A program made the translations under genes and the position numbers. Positions 28,813 through 41,809 of a stretch of DNA of 64,000 bases are shown here, piece by piece. Under the pieces are notes generated by a model. That model had not been told where the DNA came from, ran no database searches, and saw nothing but the letters and a program-made list of their open reading frames with translations. Within the stretch, counting starts at the first letter, position 1; the number at the start of each line of letters is the position of its first letter. Source of the stretch: Diaporthe sp. PMI_573 (Eukaryota > Ascomycota > Sordariomycetes > Diaporthales > Diaporthaceae); NCBI GenBank assembly GCA_021399435.1, contig JAJTUP010000017.1, positions 1 to 64,000 of the forward strand. The letters run 5' to 3'.

Positions 28813-31038
28813 ATGAACCCCAATCAGTTTCAGTCCGTCATTGGCCGGAACAGCAAACTCGCAGTCGAAGACCCTCGCCTCAGTCACCATTCTTCTGGAG
28901 CCACAGCTGAAGATGGCAACCTTGGTCACCATCTTTCGAGCACACCGTTTCGACAGAGCCTCGCACCAGTTCCTTCTTACCATCACCCGTCGGTTCCACC
29001 CCCTTCTTCAACTATCCCTCGTGGCCTTCGAACCCCAAACTGGCGTGGTTCAGCAAGCAGCCTTGAAAACGTGACCTCCCCGTCCCAAGCGAGATCTTGG
29101 GCAGAGCTTCCTGCCACATCTCGCGATACCCACTTCACAGACGTCCCCGTCGCGAGTCGCTCCCACCTCCCTTACCCACCGGTATCGAGCTTCGATCCCT
29201 CAAGCAACGCAAGTCTCCTTAGCCACAACACCTACATCTCGGTCGCAGCCTTCGGTAGCAGCAAGCCGTCCTCCGCCTTCCAGTCCAGCGACAATCACCT
29301 CTTCGAGCATCAAAGACCTTCCAGGAACAACGCAAAGATGCACCCCCAGAACGGAAAGGTCATTGCTGATGACGATATGGACCGGGCCATGGCCTACTGT
29401 TACGACCGCGGCGGCGGTCAGTACACGAGGCTTGTGCCGGTTGACCTGCTCCCGGTGGAGCTTGAAAACATCCCGCGTCGGGTGAACACCGACGTGGGTA
29501 TGATCGTCCTGCCGATGCCGCGCCAGGCTGGTGCCAACGGCCAGCCGGCTAACTTCCAGCTGGAGCCGCAGCGGGTTGCGACTGTGAGTTATCCCGCTCC
29601 CCTTCCTGGCCTCGTTGTGTGTTGAGATGTGTGGGCGATAACCACGAACATGTACTTTGGGAGAGAGTGGCGACCTTGCTTGCTTGCCTGTACCTACTTG
29701 CTTGATGATGATTCTTCTGAGTAATGGCCACGACCGGGGAAACACATGGACTGACCCAAGGATGCGCATCACACAGCCACCTTCCAGCCCCAACGGCAAT
29801 GGTAACGGCGTCGCGACAAACGACAGCATCCAGGTAAGCAGAAAAGCAAGCAAGGCACTTTGTCATCACTACCAGTACATGTCCCTGTGTTGGTCCTCGC
29901 CCACTCATCTCATGATGCCGATCGTGACGAAACACCACGAGATCTCAGATGGCTGATGTGTCGCGACCTCACATAATAGTCTCGGATCGATTCAATCATA
30001 AGCGCGTCCCCTGGCCCGAGTACCGGCCCTCTTGTCCTCGCTACTCGTGGTTTCGATGGTACCACTCCGAACAGGGCGATCACCGCTCCTCAGCACCACA
30101 GTGCTGGCCCCACCGGCACCGCCACCGGCCGTCGTGAGAAGCTGTTCTGCGACAAGTGGATTCATGACGGCACCTGTGCTTTCACCCAGCAGGGGTGCAA
30201 GTACAAGCACGAGATGCCGCACGACCGCGCCACCCAGGAGTCCCTGGGCCTCTTCCACGGCTACCCGACCTGGTGGAAGAAGCTCGCCCTCGAGCAGCAG
30301 CGTCCCCAGGCCATCGACGACCGCCCCGTAGCTCTCGGAACCGGTCGCCCCAACCTCCCGGGCCTTACCGCCAGCACGAGCCTGGGAAGTCTGGGAAGTG
30401 GTATGAGCAACGCCGTGGTGTCTTCCAACTGGCGTGCCGGCCCTGGTCCGATGGGTGGCGCCGGTATTCCGCGAGCTCCGTCTTCTCCTACTCCGCTTGG
30501 TGGCAGTTCCGTTGGCCGCGGAGGAAGCATCGGTTTCGGCAGCGGTGGTCGTGGCAGCGCGCGCCAACCTCGCACGTTCGGTGAGTACCTGACATCCTCT
30601 CCAACTCGACCCCTTTCCCAGACAGCCCTGGGAGAAACCTCCTCTGTCACATCGTCAACTGGGAACTCCCACCGCTGAGGCGTGTAGCTGACCCATCATC
30701 CCGCAGCCTCTTTCCAGCCCCAGCCGTCATTTGGTCCAATCGCCCCTCCTTCCAGCGCTGGTCTCACCCGCTCTGGCTCCGGCTCCGGCACTACAGCTGC
30801 GACGTCCTCGAACACTCGTAACAGCCGTTCGTTGACCATCTCCTCCATGACCAGTGACGGAGATACCGGCGGCGGCGCCCCGTACGGCCAGCCCCCGCGC
30901 AGCGCCTTCAGCTCGGATAACCCCTTTGCGCCGCTGCTGAGCCAGTCTGCCAGGGCCAACATGGTCCGCCGCGAGGAGAGCAGCAGCAGTGGCGATAACA
31001 CCGCCGCCGACGGCGAGCAGCGCGGCGCTCCACTGTGA
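28813..31038 (+). CDS. CCCH zinc-finger protein, four exons, 586 aa
   Basis: A probable RNA-binding protein with a single CCCH finger. Exons 28813-29583, 29777-29833, 29980-30580 and 30707-31038 give 587 codons; introns are 193, 146 and 126 nt. Residues 1-170 are Ser/Pro/His-rich and disordered. A conserved block follows: DDDMDRAMAYCYDRGGGQYT and RLVPVDLLPVELENIPRRV. The finger CDKWIHDGTCAFTQQGCKYK-H has spacing C-x8-C-x6-C-x3-H, and is followed by FHGYPTWWKKLALEQ, a block often found next to this finger in filamentous fungi. The Gly/Ser-rich C-terminus is disordered. The start at 28813 (MNPNQFQ) is preferred over 28522. The function of this subfamily is not established to my knowledge. Confidence 0.85.
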
Positions 31039-32476
31039 ACAGAGCTCGGTCTTTGGCTTTGTTTGCCTTGTGCCCCCCCTCCTGACGACTTTATTTTCCT
31101 TGTGCCCTACTCGACTTGGGGTATTTTTCCTCGGCTTTCTCATCGTTTGCGACACCCTCGTCTGGCTGCTCTCTCTCTTTTCGGCTTTCTCAAGAAGATC
31201 TCGATCGGCACACCCCTGCGTTGCCTTTGCCTGACGTGGCCTTGCCTTGCCTTGCGTTTGGCTGGATGGAGCTTTGGGACTCGACAAGAGAGGGGTGAAG
31301 GGTCGGAGTGCGTTTGACTATGGCTTCGGCGTGCTCGCTCTTGTCTGCCTGCTTCTGCTGAGGTTGTTTGGCAAGGCTTGGCTTCGAATGGATCCGGCTG
31401 ACGGGCTCGACTGGTTTGATTGATTTTTACGGCTGGATGGATTGATGATGCTGACGACGATGATGATGGACCCGCCGGACGCCTGATTTTATGGATTGAT
31501 TCATGAGTTTTGCTTTTCCTTGCGTTGTTGTTTCACCCCCTTCGCTCTTGGTTGGATGGAATCCAAAGATCGGCAGTGAAGGGATCGCGGAATGTTTTCC
31601 TTGCCCGAACTGGGGGGAGGGGTGAATTTCAGGGGGGAAGAGACGAGGGGCATCGTTTACGTTGCGTTGCGGGCTCTCTGAAACAATCAGAGCTTCTTTT
31701 TCCCCATTCCTTTGGATGCTGCATTTGGCAGAGATTCCGTGTAATATAGAGAAGCGGCAAAGTCCTCCGAAGGAGTTGACAGCATCTGCGGGCGTCCACC
31801 AAAAACACCAGGTCCATCATCACAGCACAAGGTTTCAGGCGTGCGATTGTTTGGTCTTTGCATTCATTTGGCCGTCAGGCCTATCTATAGTGAGTAGCAT
31901 AGCCCAGAGCAGCCGAGCTTGCGATGGATGCTCTGGGCGGAGCTTAATCGAAGACTCCTAGAAAAAACAATGCGTTTCTTGAGCAGGAATAAGTCAATTC
32001 TTATGGATAATCTTGCTACTATTCACAACCTCACTAACCTCTCTGCCCCCTACTACCCTCCCTCTCTTACCCTCTCTACCCTCTCCTACCATCTCTACCC
32101 TCTCCTACCCTCTCAATACTACCCTCTCTCTACTACCCTCTCTACCCTTTCCTACCCTCTCTGCCCTTCCCTGCCTCTCTACCCTCTCCTACCCTTTCTA
32201 TCCTCTTCCTAGAGCAGTCCTTGTAATCTCATGCTACTCTAAGCTTTGCTCATTCTCGGTACATTTCATAGAGGACCCTCGGAGGGCCCCCTGGCTGGAA
32301 AATGAAGCAGCCGGGCAAAGTTGGCTGTCTCCCTACAGTATGCGAAGGGCCGTAGATAGCCAATTCTGATGGAATGCACCGGGCTACTTGTATCTCGATC
32401 AGTCAGCTACAGGTGAATGAACACCCAAGCCACCAACGGGTCGTTTCTTACGGGTTTGTGATCTACAAAACGTGCC
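31039..32476. other. Convergent intergenic region with polypyrimidine tract
   Basis: Long 3' region of the CCCH gene and the 3' flank of dihydroorotase. No gene recognised. It holds a strand-asymmetric C/T tract at 32040-32212. Confidence 0.5.
32040..32212 (+). repeat. Polypyrimidine tract built on TACCCTCTC-like units
   Basis: About 170 nt with nearly all C and T on the plus strand, made of imperfect 9-10 nt units such as TACCCTCTC and CTACCCTCTC. Purines are almost only the A of each unit. Confidence 0.8.
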
Positions 32477-34191
32477 TTAAACCCATCGCACGCTCCACGT
32501 AGGCTTGCCCTTCCTAAAAGGGACGACCTCGATGCCCTCACCCTTGATGCTCTCCACCACAACCTCGTCCTTCTTCTCCACGATGATCCTCTCCTTGGGG
32601 GCCTCAACCCCGTAGAAACGGCGCCCAAACCCACCCAGGAAGCCCTCCAGCAGCTCCTGCGTGACCTGAGACTCCTCGATGTCCCCCCTGGCGACGGCCT
32701 CCTCAAGGGCCGTGAGGACGTAGGCGACGGCGTAGGGCTGCGTGAAGACGCCGGCCGCCGTGTTTCCCTTGCCCTTCTTGGCGCTGATGTCGTGGGGCGC
32801 CGAGTCGGTACCCAGGAAGAACTTGCCCTTGCTGGTGACGGCGGCCCGGAGCAGGGCGAGGCGGTCGTTTGGCATCTGGGCGGGAGCTCGTTAGCCCTGA
32901 CGGTACGTGGACAGGGAAGGGAGCTGCGTGGGAAGCATATGTTTACCTTTGCGACTGGCTTGCAGTAATGGAACTGTTCGGTACGGCTCGTCAGTAAGAG
33001 AAGCCTGGGTCACACAAGGATGGGATGTGGCGATAGCATCTGTCGCATGTGACTTACCACATCCCCTGCCCAATCATCGACTATCAGGAACCTGTAGTGC
33101 AAGAGCGTCAGCGCCAGTCATCAGTCGTGCTTCAGCTACTCCGGATAGAGAGAATCATGCTTACAGGTGGTGGGCTGTGATGGTCCCGACCACGGTGTCA
33201 CCACAGGCCTCAACAGCCTTGACAGCATCCGCGGTCGTACAGTGCTCCAGGACGATCTTGAGTTTCGGGAACTTGGTGTGGATCGCCTTCAGGGTCGGCA
33301 GGAAGCTCGACTCGGCATTCATGATGGTGATGTTCTTCTTGTGGTCGCTGGCGCACTCGCCGTGGATGTTCTAGGCATCGCTGGGGTCAGTGGGTGGACG
33401 TGTGGAGATAATTACTGGCTTGGGACAGTCTCCGAGGCTCCTGCATTTTTTCGAATCACGGGAATCACCTGGCTAGAAATTCGAGGGATGAAAATCAAAC
33501 ATGTGCGCAGTCTCAGACCGTTGTAGTCTAAATCCGAACTGCGTCATTGTCTCCCAGTGAAGGGTGCATGACTCCGTGTTCAAATAAAATGGTCTCATCA
33601 TTGACTGCCGACCGCGGGAACAGGTCCGAAAGGGCAGTAGTAACCACTCGGAGTCACCCAGCCTACCGTTCTCCTGGTCGCCCAAGACAAGCTTGCCTGA
33701 CTGGGAACCAAAGGGGCTTACCAGAATAAGGCCCTCCTCTTCCATGGCCTCGAACACGGGGTAGAATTGTTCATAGTCCGTCACTCCAGACTCCGAGTTC
33801 GTGGTCAGACCCGCTGGATAGCTCTTGATGCCTGCGATACCGGCCTTCTTGGCCTCACGGACGACCTCGGGCGTGATGGAGGGGTGGAGGTAAAGGGTCA
33901 TGAGGTAGGTGACCTTGGAGTCCACGTTCAGCAGGCGCTGCTTATACTCCAGGGCCATCTGGACGGTGGTCACGGGAGGCACGAGGTTGGGCATCACATA
34001 TGCCACGCTGCAGTCAGGAGCCTTGAGCGTGAGCCGATGAACTGTCATGCTCTATGTTAGGCGGGGGGAGATGCCTACTTGACGCCACCCTGCCGTATCG
34101 TGGGCACGACGGCAGCAGACATGGGGCCATCTCGAACGTGGACGTGGAAGTCTGCTGCTGCTGGCAGCTCATACTTGTCTGGGAGAGGCAT
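32477..34191 (-). CDS. URA4: Dihydroorotase, class II (URA4 type), six exons, 354 aa
   Basis: Zinc enzyme that cyclises carbamoyl aspartate to dihydroorotate, the third step of UMP synthesis, in the cytosol. Exons: 34191-34079, 34007-33722, 33370-33165, 33091-33058, 32973-32947 and 32875-32477, total 355 codons. Landmarks: metal-site DFHVHVRDG, VPTIRQGGVN, YVMPNLVPP across intron 1, GIKSYPAG carrying the Lys that is carbamylated in this family, LNIHGE across intron 2, VLEHCTTADAV, ITAHHL, IVDDWAGDV, FHYCKPVAKMPNDR across two tiny exons, and GTDSAPHD with the catalytic Asp. Exons 4 and 5 are only 34 and 27 nt. Intron 2 is 351 nt. Length matches the family. Confidence 0.93.
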
Positions 34192-35027
34192 GGCTGTGGA
34201 TTTCTATGGCACGGTTAGTCGAGAGCTCATTGGAATGCAAAGGGGCTGGAAATCAATTGGCTGGCTCTGTTTCCCATGTTTCCGCCGAGTCAATCGGGAT
34301 CTTACGTTGCGTCAAACTATCAATACAGTATGTATAGCAAGGAAGGCTCATAAGAGTGATCTGAAATGTCAAACTCAAATGAATGAGAGAAGGAGAAGAG
34401 CCCACATTTTCAACACCCCTGCAAACCGGCAGCACGCAGAAAATCTGGGGCCAGTTGAAGAGTGAAGTCTATCTCCCACAACAAATGACACCAAGCGCGG
34501 TGGGAGGTGCTGAGATGGGGACCCCTGCAGGGTCAGAAGAAGCTTGGGGCCACACCTACATTGGCGGGGTCGGGGTCCCTGTGGGAACCTGGAGCAGTCT
34601 GCTTGGGTACGTACCTCCGACCCTGCGCGCCTAGCTGCCTACACCTTTGACTGCGAGTGTGATGCGTGGGGAACCCGTCCTCTTGCTCGTGAACTAGTTG
34701 CATCTACCGCCCTTCGAGCTGCACAGCGTCTGCATCATAGCCTCTCTTTCCACTTCTCATTTTGGACAATCCTTACGCTGCCACAAAGCACGCAACACAT
34801 AATGCTGGTTCAGATCCCGCAGTCTTCTCGCTGAATTTAATCACTTGTCCGCTGCGGCGGGTGCTGATCAGGCAGGGAGCCTTGTCTACCCACCATCGTC
34901 ATCGTCATCGTCATCCACCAAACACCATCACCAACGCCTGCGACAGCTCACCCACCGCAGCTGTTCGCCCTCTTCAACTCGCTCCCCTCTCTCCAGATAC
35001 CCACCACATCCGAGCCCATCACTCATC
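34192..35027. promoter_or_regulatory. Divergent promoter region, dihydroorotase and CSN3
   Basis: 836 bp between head-to-head genes. C/T-rich stretches precede the CSN3 start (34960-35020), common in fungal promoters. No gene seen. Confidence 0.45.
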
Positions 35028-36631
35028 ATGGACCATGCTGCGTCCGTCCTCTTGGGGTTTCCTCCATCCCAGCCGTTCGCGACAAACCAAGACTACGACA
35101 TTGCCGTCAACTCCCACCTGCACCAAATAGACCAGCTCTTCCGCAAGGATCCTGCCACCATTGCACAGCATGGTACCGAAATCCTTGGGGTGCGCTCCCA
35201 ATCCGCTGTCGATCATGAGGTGCTCCGGGCTAACCGTTTCCCCTCGTAGCTATTAGATCCAGCCGTCAACAGCATTTCCTATCTCGCCGTCTTCAACACC
35301 CTCTCCGAGACCGCATCCTTCCCACCCGATGCGCGATTGCAGGCTCTTGTCAGGTTTCTTCTCACCTTCGATGCCAGGCAGATCCGGTATGTGGGAAACC
35401 ATCTTACGACATGGCTGGACAAGGTGGCATCGGGCACACTGCTGCCGGTAAGCCTCCCGCACCCCTTCGCTGCAACAACTTTTCTAACATAGTCTGCCTC
35501 CAGCACGATCTCGCAGTCCAGCTCCTGGCAACGGCCATGCTCCGGCTCGACCCCAGCGGCGCCATGCTGACTTCTCATCACCTATCACTCGTGCGACTAG
35601 CCTACGACAACAACGTGCCCGAGCCAGCCTTTCCAGTCACCGACAAACACATCGTCTACTTTCCCGGCATGTCTCGAGACCAGCGCGCTGGCAACCGGAC
35701 AAACGCAGCAACCCAGAGGCCACTCTGCGATATGAGACTTCCCCCACCGGGCTACATCATGGTGGAGACAGGCCTGACCACTGCGGTCACGGTTGACCAA
35801 GTCCTGCAGTACGACCTCACATGCGGTCTGCTGTACTGCTCCAAGCGGCACTGGGCAAAGGCGCGCGCTGCCTTTGAGCGGGTCATCACCCACCCTACAC
35901 GCGACGGCGGAATCAGCAAGATCATGACCGAGGCTTTCAACAAGTGGGTTCTCGCTAGCCTTCTCGTGAATGGACGCACACCAACCGTGCCTCCCACCTC
36001 GGGCTCAAACGCCCGCAAGACGTGCGAGTTGACGGGAAAGCCTTACTTGTCCATCGCGGCACACTTCGACACGATGGATGCCACATCGCTCAAGACAGAA
36101 GTTGAGACCAACTCGGGGGTCTGGGCTCACGACCGAAACACAGGGTTGGTCCAGGAGGTCCTGGCCGCACACCAGAAGTGGCAGATTATTGATCTGAGGA
36201 AGATCTACTCCAAGGTGTCGATTGCTGATCTCCGCCAAAAGACCTGCAGTGCTGAGACAGGCGACGCCCTGCCCAGCGACGACGACGTGGAGGCGCTGGT
36301 ACAGGGCATGATCAGCTCCGGCATGCTGAACGGGGTCGTCGAGAAGCCCGACGGCAAGCCGCCGTACCTGAAGTACCTCTCCGACTCGGCCGACCTGTCC
36401 GAGAAGCAGTACCAGCACGAGATCGCCACCATCTTCGCCAAGATGAAGGACCTCGAGGCTATCTACAAGGCTACCAGCGCGCGCCTGAGCACCAACCCGT
36501 TCTATGTTAAGCAGCACCTCAGGGAGCTGCAGCGCGAGAGGGAGCTGAGTCAGAACAAGGCCTTGGCGTTCGACGCCACGGTCGACGACGAGGACCTGAT
36601 GACGGGTGTTCATGAAGGAGGCGTGTTGTAG
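35028..36631 (+). CDS. csn3: COP9 signalosome subunit 3, three exons, 495 aa
   Basis: Subunit of the COP9 signalosome, which removes Nedd8 from cullin-RING ligases and regulates development and secondary metabolism in filamentous fungi. Exons 35028-35189, 35250-35447 and 35504-36631 join in phase 0 (introns 60 and 56 nt) to give 496 codons. Helical-repeat region: LLDPAVNSISYLAVFNTLSE, VLQYDLTCGLLYCSKRHWAK, AFERVITHP. The PCI/winged-helix end includes KIYSKVSIADLRQKT and ALVQGMISSGMLNG. Acidic residues end the protein (DATVDDEDLMTG). The call rests on overall resemblance to fungal CSN3 and the PCI ending. Confidence 0.85.
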
Positions 36632-37436
36632 CGGGACGCGTCCTCCAGTGAAGACACGTCCGGGGACCATAATGCGGCACTCGTAAAAGTTCTGAACCTT
36701 GGTTGAGGAAAAGGCATTTCGCTGGCTTGGGCTGCGGCATTACAGGAAGATCCTTCTCGGCTGACGATGGGCGGTTGACAGTAGTCACTGGTCGCATCGC
36801 AGGGCGAGGAAACCCGTATTGGAATACCAGCCGCTGTCGGAATGAACCCCCCCCCCCCCAGCTTTGTTGGACTGCTACACGGCTACATAGTAGATTTGAG
36901 TCTGTCCTCGGCCGTCGTCGTGGGCATAGACATGACATAGCCGAGCCACAAGACCAGGCCCTTTGGATGAGTCCGGCTCAACAGTTAAAAAATTCAAAAC
37001 CCCCGAAGGAATTCCTGCCAATGGATTGGCCCGTCAGTGTGGTGATATACTCAACCTCCATTTGAGTTTGGTCTCATTTGTCGACTTCCGTAATATGCAC
37101 TATCTACGCGCCGTGGCTCAAAATTCAAACACACATGCTAGTATTGATCTTGCTTTGCACTGATGCTACAGTCTCTTGCCTCCGAGGCCCATTCCTTCGA
37201 CCAGAATCAATTTCATACACGGGCCAGGTATTAAGTCAAGTATCTGTTGCCTCCCTTCCTTTTCCCGAACAAATATGAGCACAAAACACCAAAGTTCACC
37301 AACAAAGCTTCGTGAGACAGAGAGAGTGTTTGGGTTCAGCCAGTAATTGCTACCCTTCTGGCCTTCCCCACAGTATTCAGAGGCCCGCCGAGACACAGAC
37401 AAGTCAGTCCATCACCGACCGGTCGGTGCCAAACTC
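36632..37436. other. Convergent intergenic region
   Basis: Between the 3' ends of CSN3 and RPA1; contains a 13-nt C run near 36847. No gene seen. Confidence 0.5.
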
Positions 37437-39501
37437 TCACGTCTGCATCTGCTCATACTGTTTGATCAGCTCGTTCAGGGTGTTGGCCTCGTTCACGTAG
37501 TTCAGGGGCTCGGCGCGCATGACCTGGTATCGGATCCTATTTGTCGGCCGTCAGTAAAACTCATGGTTATTGTCCCGCGGGGGAGAACCGCTCCCAAAGC
37601 GGGGGGGGGAGGGCTCGCTGTCAGTTGGCCGGGGGGCTTGCTTTGCTTACCGCTGCGTGTCACCAAAGGTGTCCATCTTGGCCCTGCACCTGAAGCTGTA
37701 CTTGGAGCAGTTCGCCTCGTCAAAGACCTGCGCCAGCTTCTCGGCGTCGTTCTCCCGGAGCTCCATAAGCTCGTCGGCGCTCCTGCCGCCCATGATGGCC
37801 CGGCCTGTGTCGTCGAAGCAGCTCAGCCACAGCTGGCCCGTGTGGTCGTTGACGTTGACGGACATGATGTACCGGTACTCGGGCCTGTCGTGGGTGATGC
37901 TGCACTTCTCGCACCGCCAGCCGCCGTCCTCCTCGATCACCTTCTTGTTGCAGTCCGCCGAGCGGCAGGCCGGGTAGCAGAAGTTGTCCTGCTTGATGTA
38001 CACGATCGTCGCCTTCACGGCAAAGTATTCATCTTTCTCCATGCCAAGCCCGGATTCCTTCACCTGGAGGACGTTCTTGGTCTCGTCCTTGCGGCCGGTC
38101 GCGCTGCCCATGGAGGCCATGTTGTTGTGAGAGTGGAACTGATCCGTGCGGCCCGAGGCATCGTACCAGCCCTTCAGCCGGTGTGCCTCTGCGATGTCCG
38201 GATTGACGGCCATTGTCCCGGACGACAGCAGAGACAGTGAGCGCCCTCCGAAGTCGGACACACGGACGCCCTTGAACGCGACGACGGACTCGAGGGGGGC
38301 ATCGAAGGTGTTGGCAGTCTTGCCCCAAAGCGTCACGCGCACAGAGTATCCACTGTCGTCGACGATGGTGAGCTCCCGCTTCTCATAAGCCTTGCCGGTC
38401 TTCGTGGAGTTGAAGCTGGCAACCTCGGCGACCTCCTTCAGAATGCCAACGACATCAACAGTGGTGTCCTTCTCGGTCTTGCTCAGATCCTCGATGCCGC
38501 AAAAGTTGAAGCGGACCTGCGGGACGTTGCTCTGGTCCTCGGCCTTCTCGATGACCGTGTTGCGGTCGAAGGTCAGCTCGTAGTCGTTGGGCAGATTCGA
38601 GAACTGCTTCTTGGCGAGTTGTACGCGGCAGGGGTTGGATATGTAGTAGACCTCTCCGTCCTGCAGGACGTCGAAGAACTGGTCGCACTGCTCGTTGAAG
38701 CCGGTCGCCTTGATCTCGCCGCTCTCGTCCAGCAGGTTGACGCTGAAGAGCTTGCCCTCGCCGGTGGACTTGTGCCACGTCTTGATGTCGGACTTGGAGC
38801 TCACCCGAGCCTTGATCGTCCACTTGTTGGCATATGGTGACAGTGCCTCGATGGGGTATATGACGTTGTTCCCAAGCTGGGATGCGCCTCCCGCGCGAGA
38901 TGGCAGGTTTTCCTTCTTGACTACGGGCTTTGACTCTTCTTGCTTGGTTCCGTAGAATCCGGTGCCGCCGATTGTCGTGTTGGCTGCTGCCTCTTCCGTC
39001 TTCGCCGCGAAGGCTTCGGGGACGCCGATTCTCTCATGTACGCCGAGGGACTCGATGACATCGACGTCGAGGACGATCAGGATGCTAATTTGGCTGGTCA
39101 GCACATGGCATGGATCTTCTCGGTTAGATGGTGTCGGGCATACTTCTTTCCCTTGACCTGGTTGGACGAGTAGGTCTTGAGACGCAGGATGCAGCCCTTG
39201 ACAAGTTTGCCATCGTGGATGACATGATTTGCCTGGGTGGCGAGCATGCATTGGACAAAGTTATCGACGTCGCTCAGGACGATGCGGTATCTCTCACCGC
39301 CGCCCTGTTGTTGTTGCATCGACCTGATCTGGAGGCACTGCAGGACGGGGACTGGGAACTGGGCATCGGCCCTCGCGGGATCGTTGAAGATGGCACTGGG
39401 AGGTCATCGTCAGTACTCAAACGAGGGGCATCGCGACGGCGGGGCCAGCATAGGACATACTTTAGAGCGCCTCTGGTGATCTGGCTGGCGGCGTCACCCA
39501 T
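37437..39501 (-). CDS. RFA1: Replication protein A large subunit (RPA70), four exons, 608 aa
   Basis: Largest subunit of the nuclear single-stranded-DNA binding heterotrimer for replication, repair and recombination. Exons 39501-39461, 39395-39144, 39084-37651 and 37536-37437 give 609 codons. N-terminal OB fold: FPVPVLQCLQIRSM, RYRIVLSD, VKGKN|ILIVLDVDV across intron 2. A linker rich in Thr/Lys precedes the DNA-binding OB folds: PIEALSPYANKWTIKARVSS, GKLFSVNLLDESGEIKATGF, VVGILKEVAEV, RVTLWGKTA. The zinc-ribbon OB fold at the end has CYPACRSADCNKKV and WRCEKC, then QLWLSCFDDTGR. The last exon gives QVMRAEPLNYVNEANTLN. Introns are 65, 59 and 114 nt. Length and domain order fit the family exactly. 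Confidence 0.95.
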
Positions 39502-39843
39502 TTTGTCGGTCGAGTTCGAAAATCAAGTATGACAATTTTGAGTACAACACACGGGGGTTTTTCGAGGCTCAAAGGTTGTGATGAAGTGGCGTGGGCCTCT
39601 GTGGTTGTTTGGCACTTTCGGTCCAAGAGCAAGACGCGTCTGACGCGACTTTCCTGCAGCCGGCCCCGCGCCAGTTAATTAGGCAGGGGTGGGTCCTGAT
39701 CGCCACGCTTACATAACGCTAAGACGGGCAGACGACGTATGTATGCACCCACGCAATCAATTACTTGGTGAAGACCCAGTCTAACATTCATGCATCATGT
39801 TTACTTCGAAGAAACAAACTACTTTCCCATCCATAGAGCCAGA

Positions 39844-41809
39844 TTACATGGGCACCTTGGGAGCCATCTGCCTCCAGAAATCACACCTCTTCCCTCTACC
39901 TCCCTCCCACGTCTCAGCATCAACCTCCCTGAATGCATTCTCGAGTCCAGGCTCAACATTGACAGCAACCTCCCCAAGACCGAACCCGGCGTCCGCTCTT
40001 GTCGGCGTGCCTCCCGTCTGGTTGAAATTAACCATAGAGTTGTGTCCCCATCTCGGCCAGTTCGACAGGACGTCAGAGCCAGGGTTATTCGCGACATCGC
40101 TCGATATGTTAGGTGATCCAGTCGCGATGTAAGCACCCCACATGCGCTGCCATGCCCTGACGAACTCAGCGCTCTGGGTTGGTGTCGACGGGCCGAGATA
40201 ACCCGTGATGTCAGCCCCGTGGAGAGCAGGCGGGCTGGTGTACGTGAAGAGGTATGACGACTTGGCCTTGTCGCCAGTGTAGCCGGTTGCCACCCAGTAC
40301 GAGGGGCACTGGAATGTGGCTTCCCCGTAGATGGCGAAGGCGCGCTGTTGGTGGCCAATGCCGAAGGGCGACACGTCGACCGCCGTCGGACCGCTGTCGC
40401 CTGCCGTTGCGAAAAGAGGGTTGGTCGTGTCCGCACCATATGCGGAGAGAGGGTACGTCTCGAGAACAGATGCGATGTCGTTGTCGTCGAATCGCGGAAA
40501 GCTGGTGCGCACAAAGTCGACCAGCGCCGTCTCGGTGGTGATGTTCTTGGGAACAAATAGAGGGCCTTCATCTGCGTTGTTACTTGCCCACATGTGGTTT
40601 CCGTTCACTGCCTTCTCGTCAAGAAGCTGGGTAGACGGGGCGTTCTGGATGAAGGATCCATCGGTGACGGGGGCAAAAGCCCATGTGCCGTATGCTGCAG
40701 CATTGGTAACGTTGACGTTCGCTTCCTGGAGAACTTCGACATCCTTGCTGCGGAGGCAAGACAGTTTGTCGGAATCGCCTTCGCATCCGCTCAATCTGAC
40801 AAATTGGTCGTATAAGGAAGTTGGGAATTCGTCGTCGTAGCTGAGATTGTTATTAGTCGAAGAGCAGCAGAAATGGCTAGGAATTCACTTACTTGTAGTG
40901 TCTAGGGAGGTATGGCGAGGAAGACATAGCCTAAAGAGTGATTAGACGGCACCGGCTGTAAGGGCATATAGACTCAGAAGGCCTCACCTTATCAAACAGC
41001 TTGTCCCCGTCAGCACCACCATTCGCCATGGAATGCAGCATGACTGAGCCACCACCTGCAGAGACGCCATGGATAGTTACGCGTGACCGATCACCGCCAA
41101 ACAGATGAACGTTCTTCTGTATCCACTCTAGAGAGAATCTCTGGTCAAGTAGACCAGTATTCAAAGCCCCATCCGTCTTAACATCTTCAGACGACAAGAA
41201 CCCGAAAGCACCGAGCTGCAAGGCTTCAGTCATCTTGGACACCAATACAACCAGGGCGGCTTACTCACTCTGTAGTTTATGGAGACTGCAACAAAATTGT
41301 TTCCGTTCTCGTTGATAAATTCCCGGAGGTCCCAACTCCCATCTGCCTGGCCATAACCACCGCCGTGGATCCAGACATAGACAGGGAGCTTTTTGGCCCC
41401 CTTTGGAGCATAGACGTTCAGAAACAGACAGTCCTCGTCTTCTTCTGCCCCCAGAGGCGGGAATGCAGGAATATCACCTCCAGCTGCCAATGTTTGGCGG
41501 CATGCGTGTCCAAAGGTATCCGCTAGCACCGTCTGGCCAGTGTACTCTGGCTCAACAGGGGCGCGCCAACGAAGGTCTCCAACTGGAGGGGCAGCATAAC
41601 GAATGCTTCAGCGAGGTTAGCAGCTAGCGAGATGTTCTTGAATTAAATGGCACTCACCCTTTCCATGTGTTTAAATCCGTGCTGTTATCGTAAACACCTG
41701 TGTACTTCTCGTATCCGAGGTCAACGGTGAGCTTCTTGGGATGGGCATGGCTGAGCAAGGCGAAACCTGCTACCAGAACTGCTTCGATGCGCATGTTGAG
41801 TGCTTTCAT
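39844..41809 (-). CDS. Secreted carboxylesterase/lipase, type-B family, five exons, 583 aa
   Basis: Serine esterase of the carboxylesterase type-B fold, probably exported. Exons 41809-41658, 41605-41269, 41215-40988, 40930-40893 and 40840-39844 give 584 codons. The start MKALNMRIEAVLVAGFALL with cleavage near SHAHP forms a signal peptide. Landmarks: EDCLFLNVYAPKGAK, oxyanion-hole VWIHGGGYGQ, AFGFLSSEDVKTDGALNTGL, nucleophile elbow HGVSAGGGSV, and the C-terminal WPRWGHNSMVNFNQTGG where the catalytic His region should lie. Several NxT/S sites fit secretion. Intron 1 (41657-41606) ends in AAG. The substrate is unknown. It lies at the edge of the oxidoreductase block. Confidence 0.9.
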
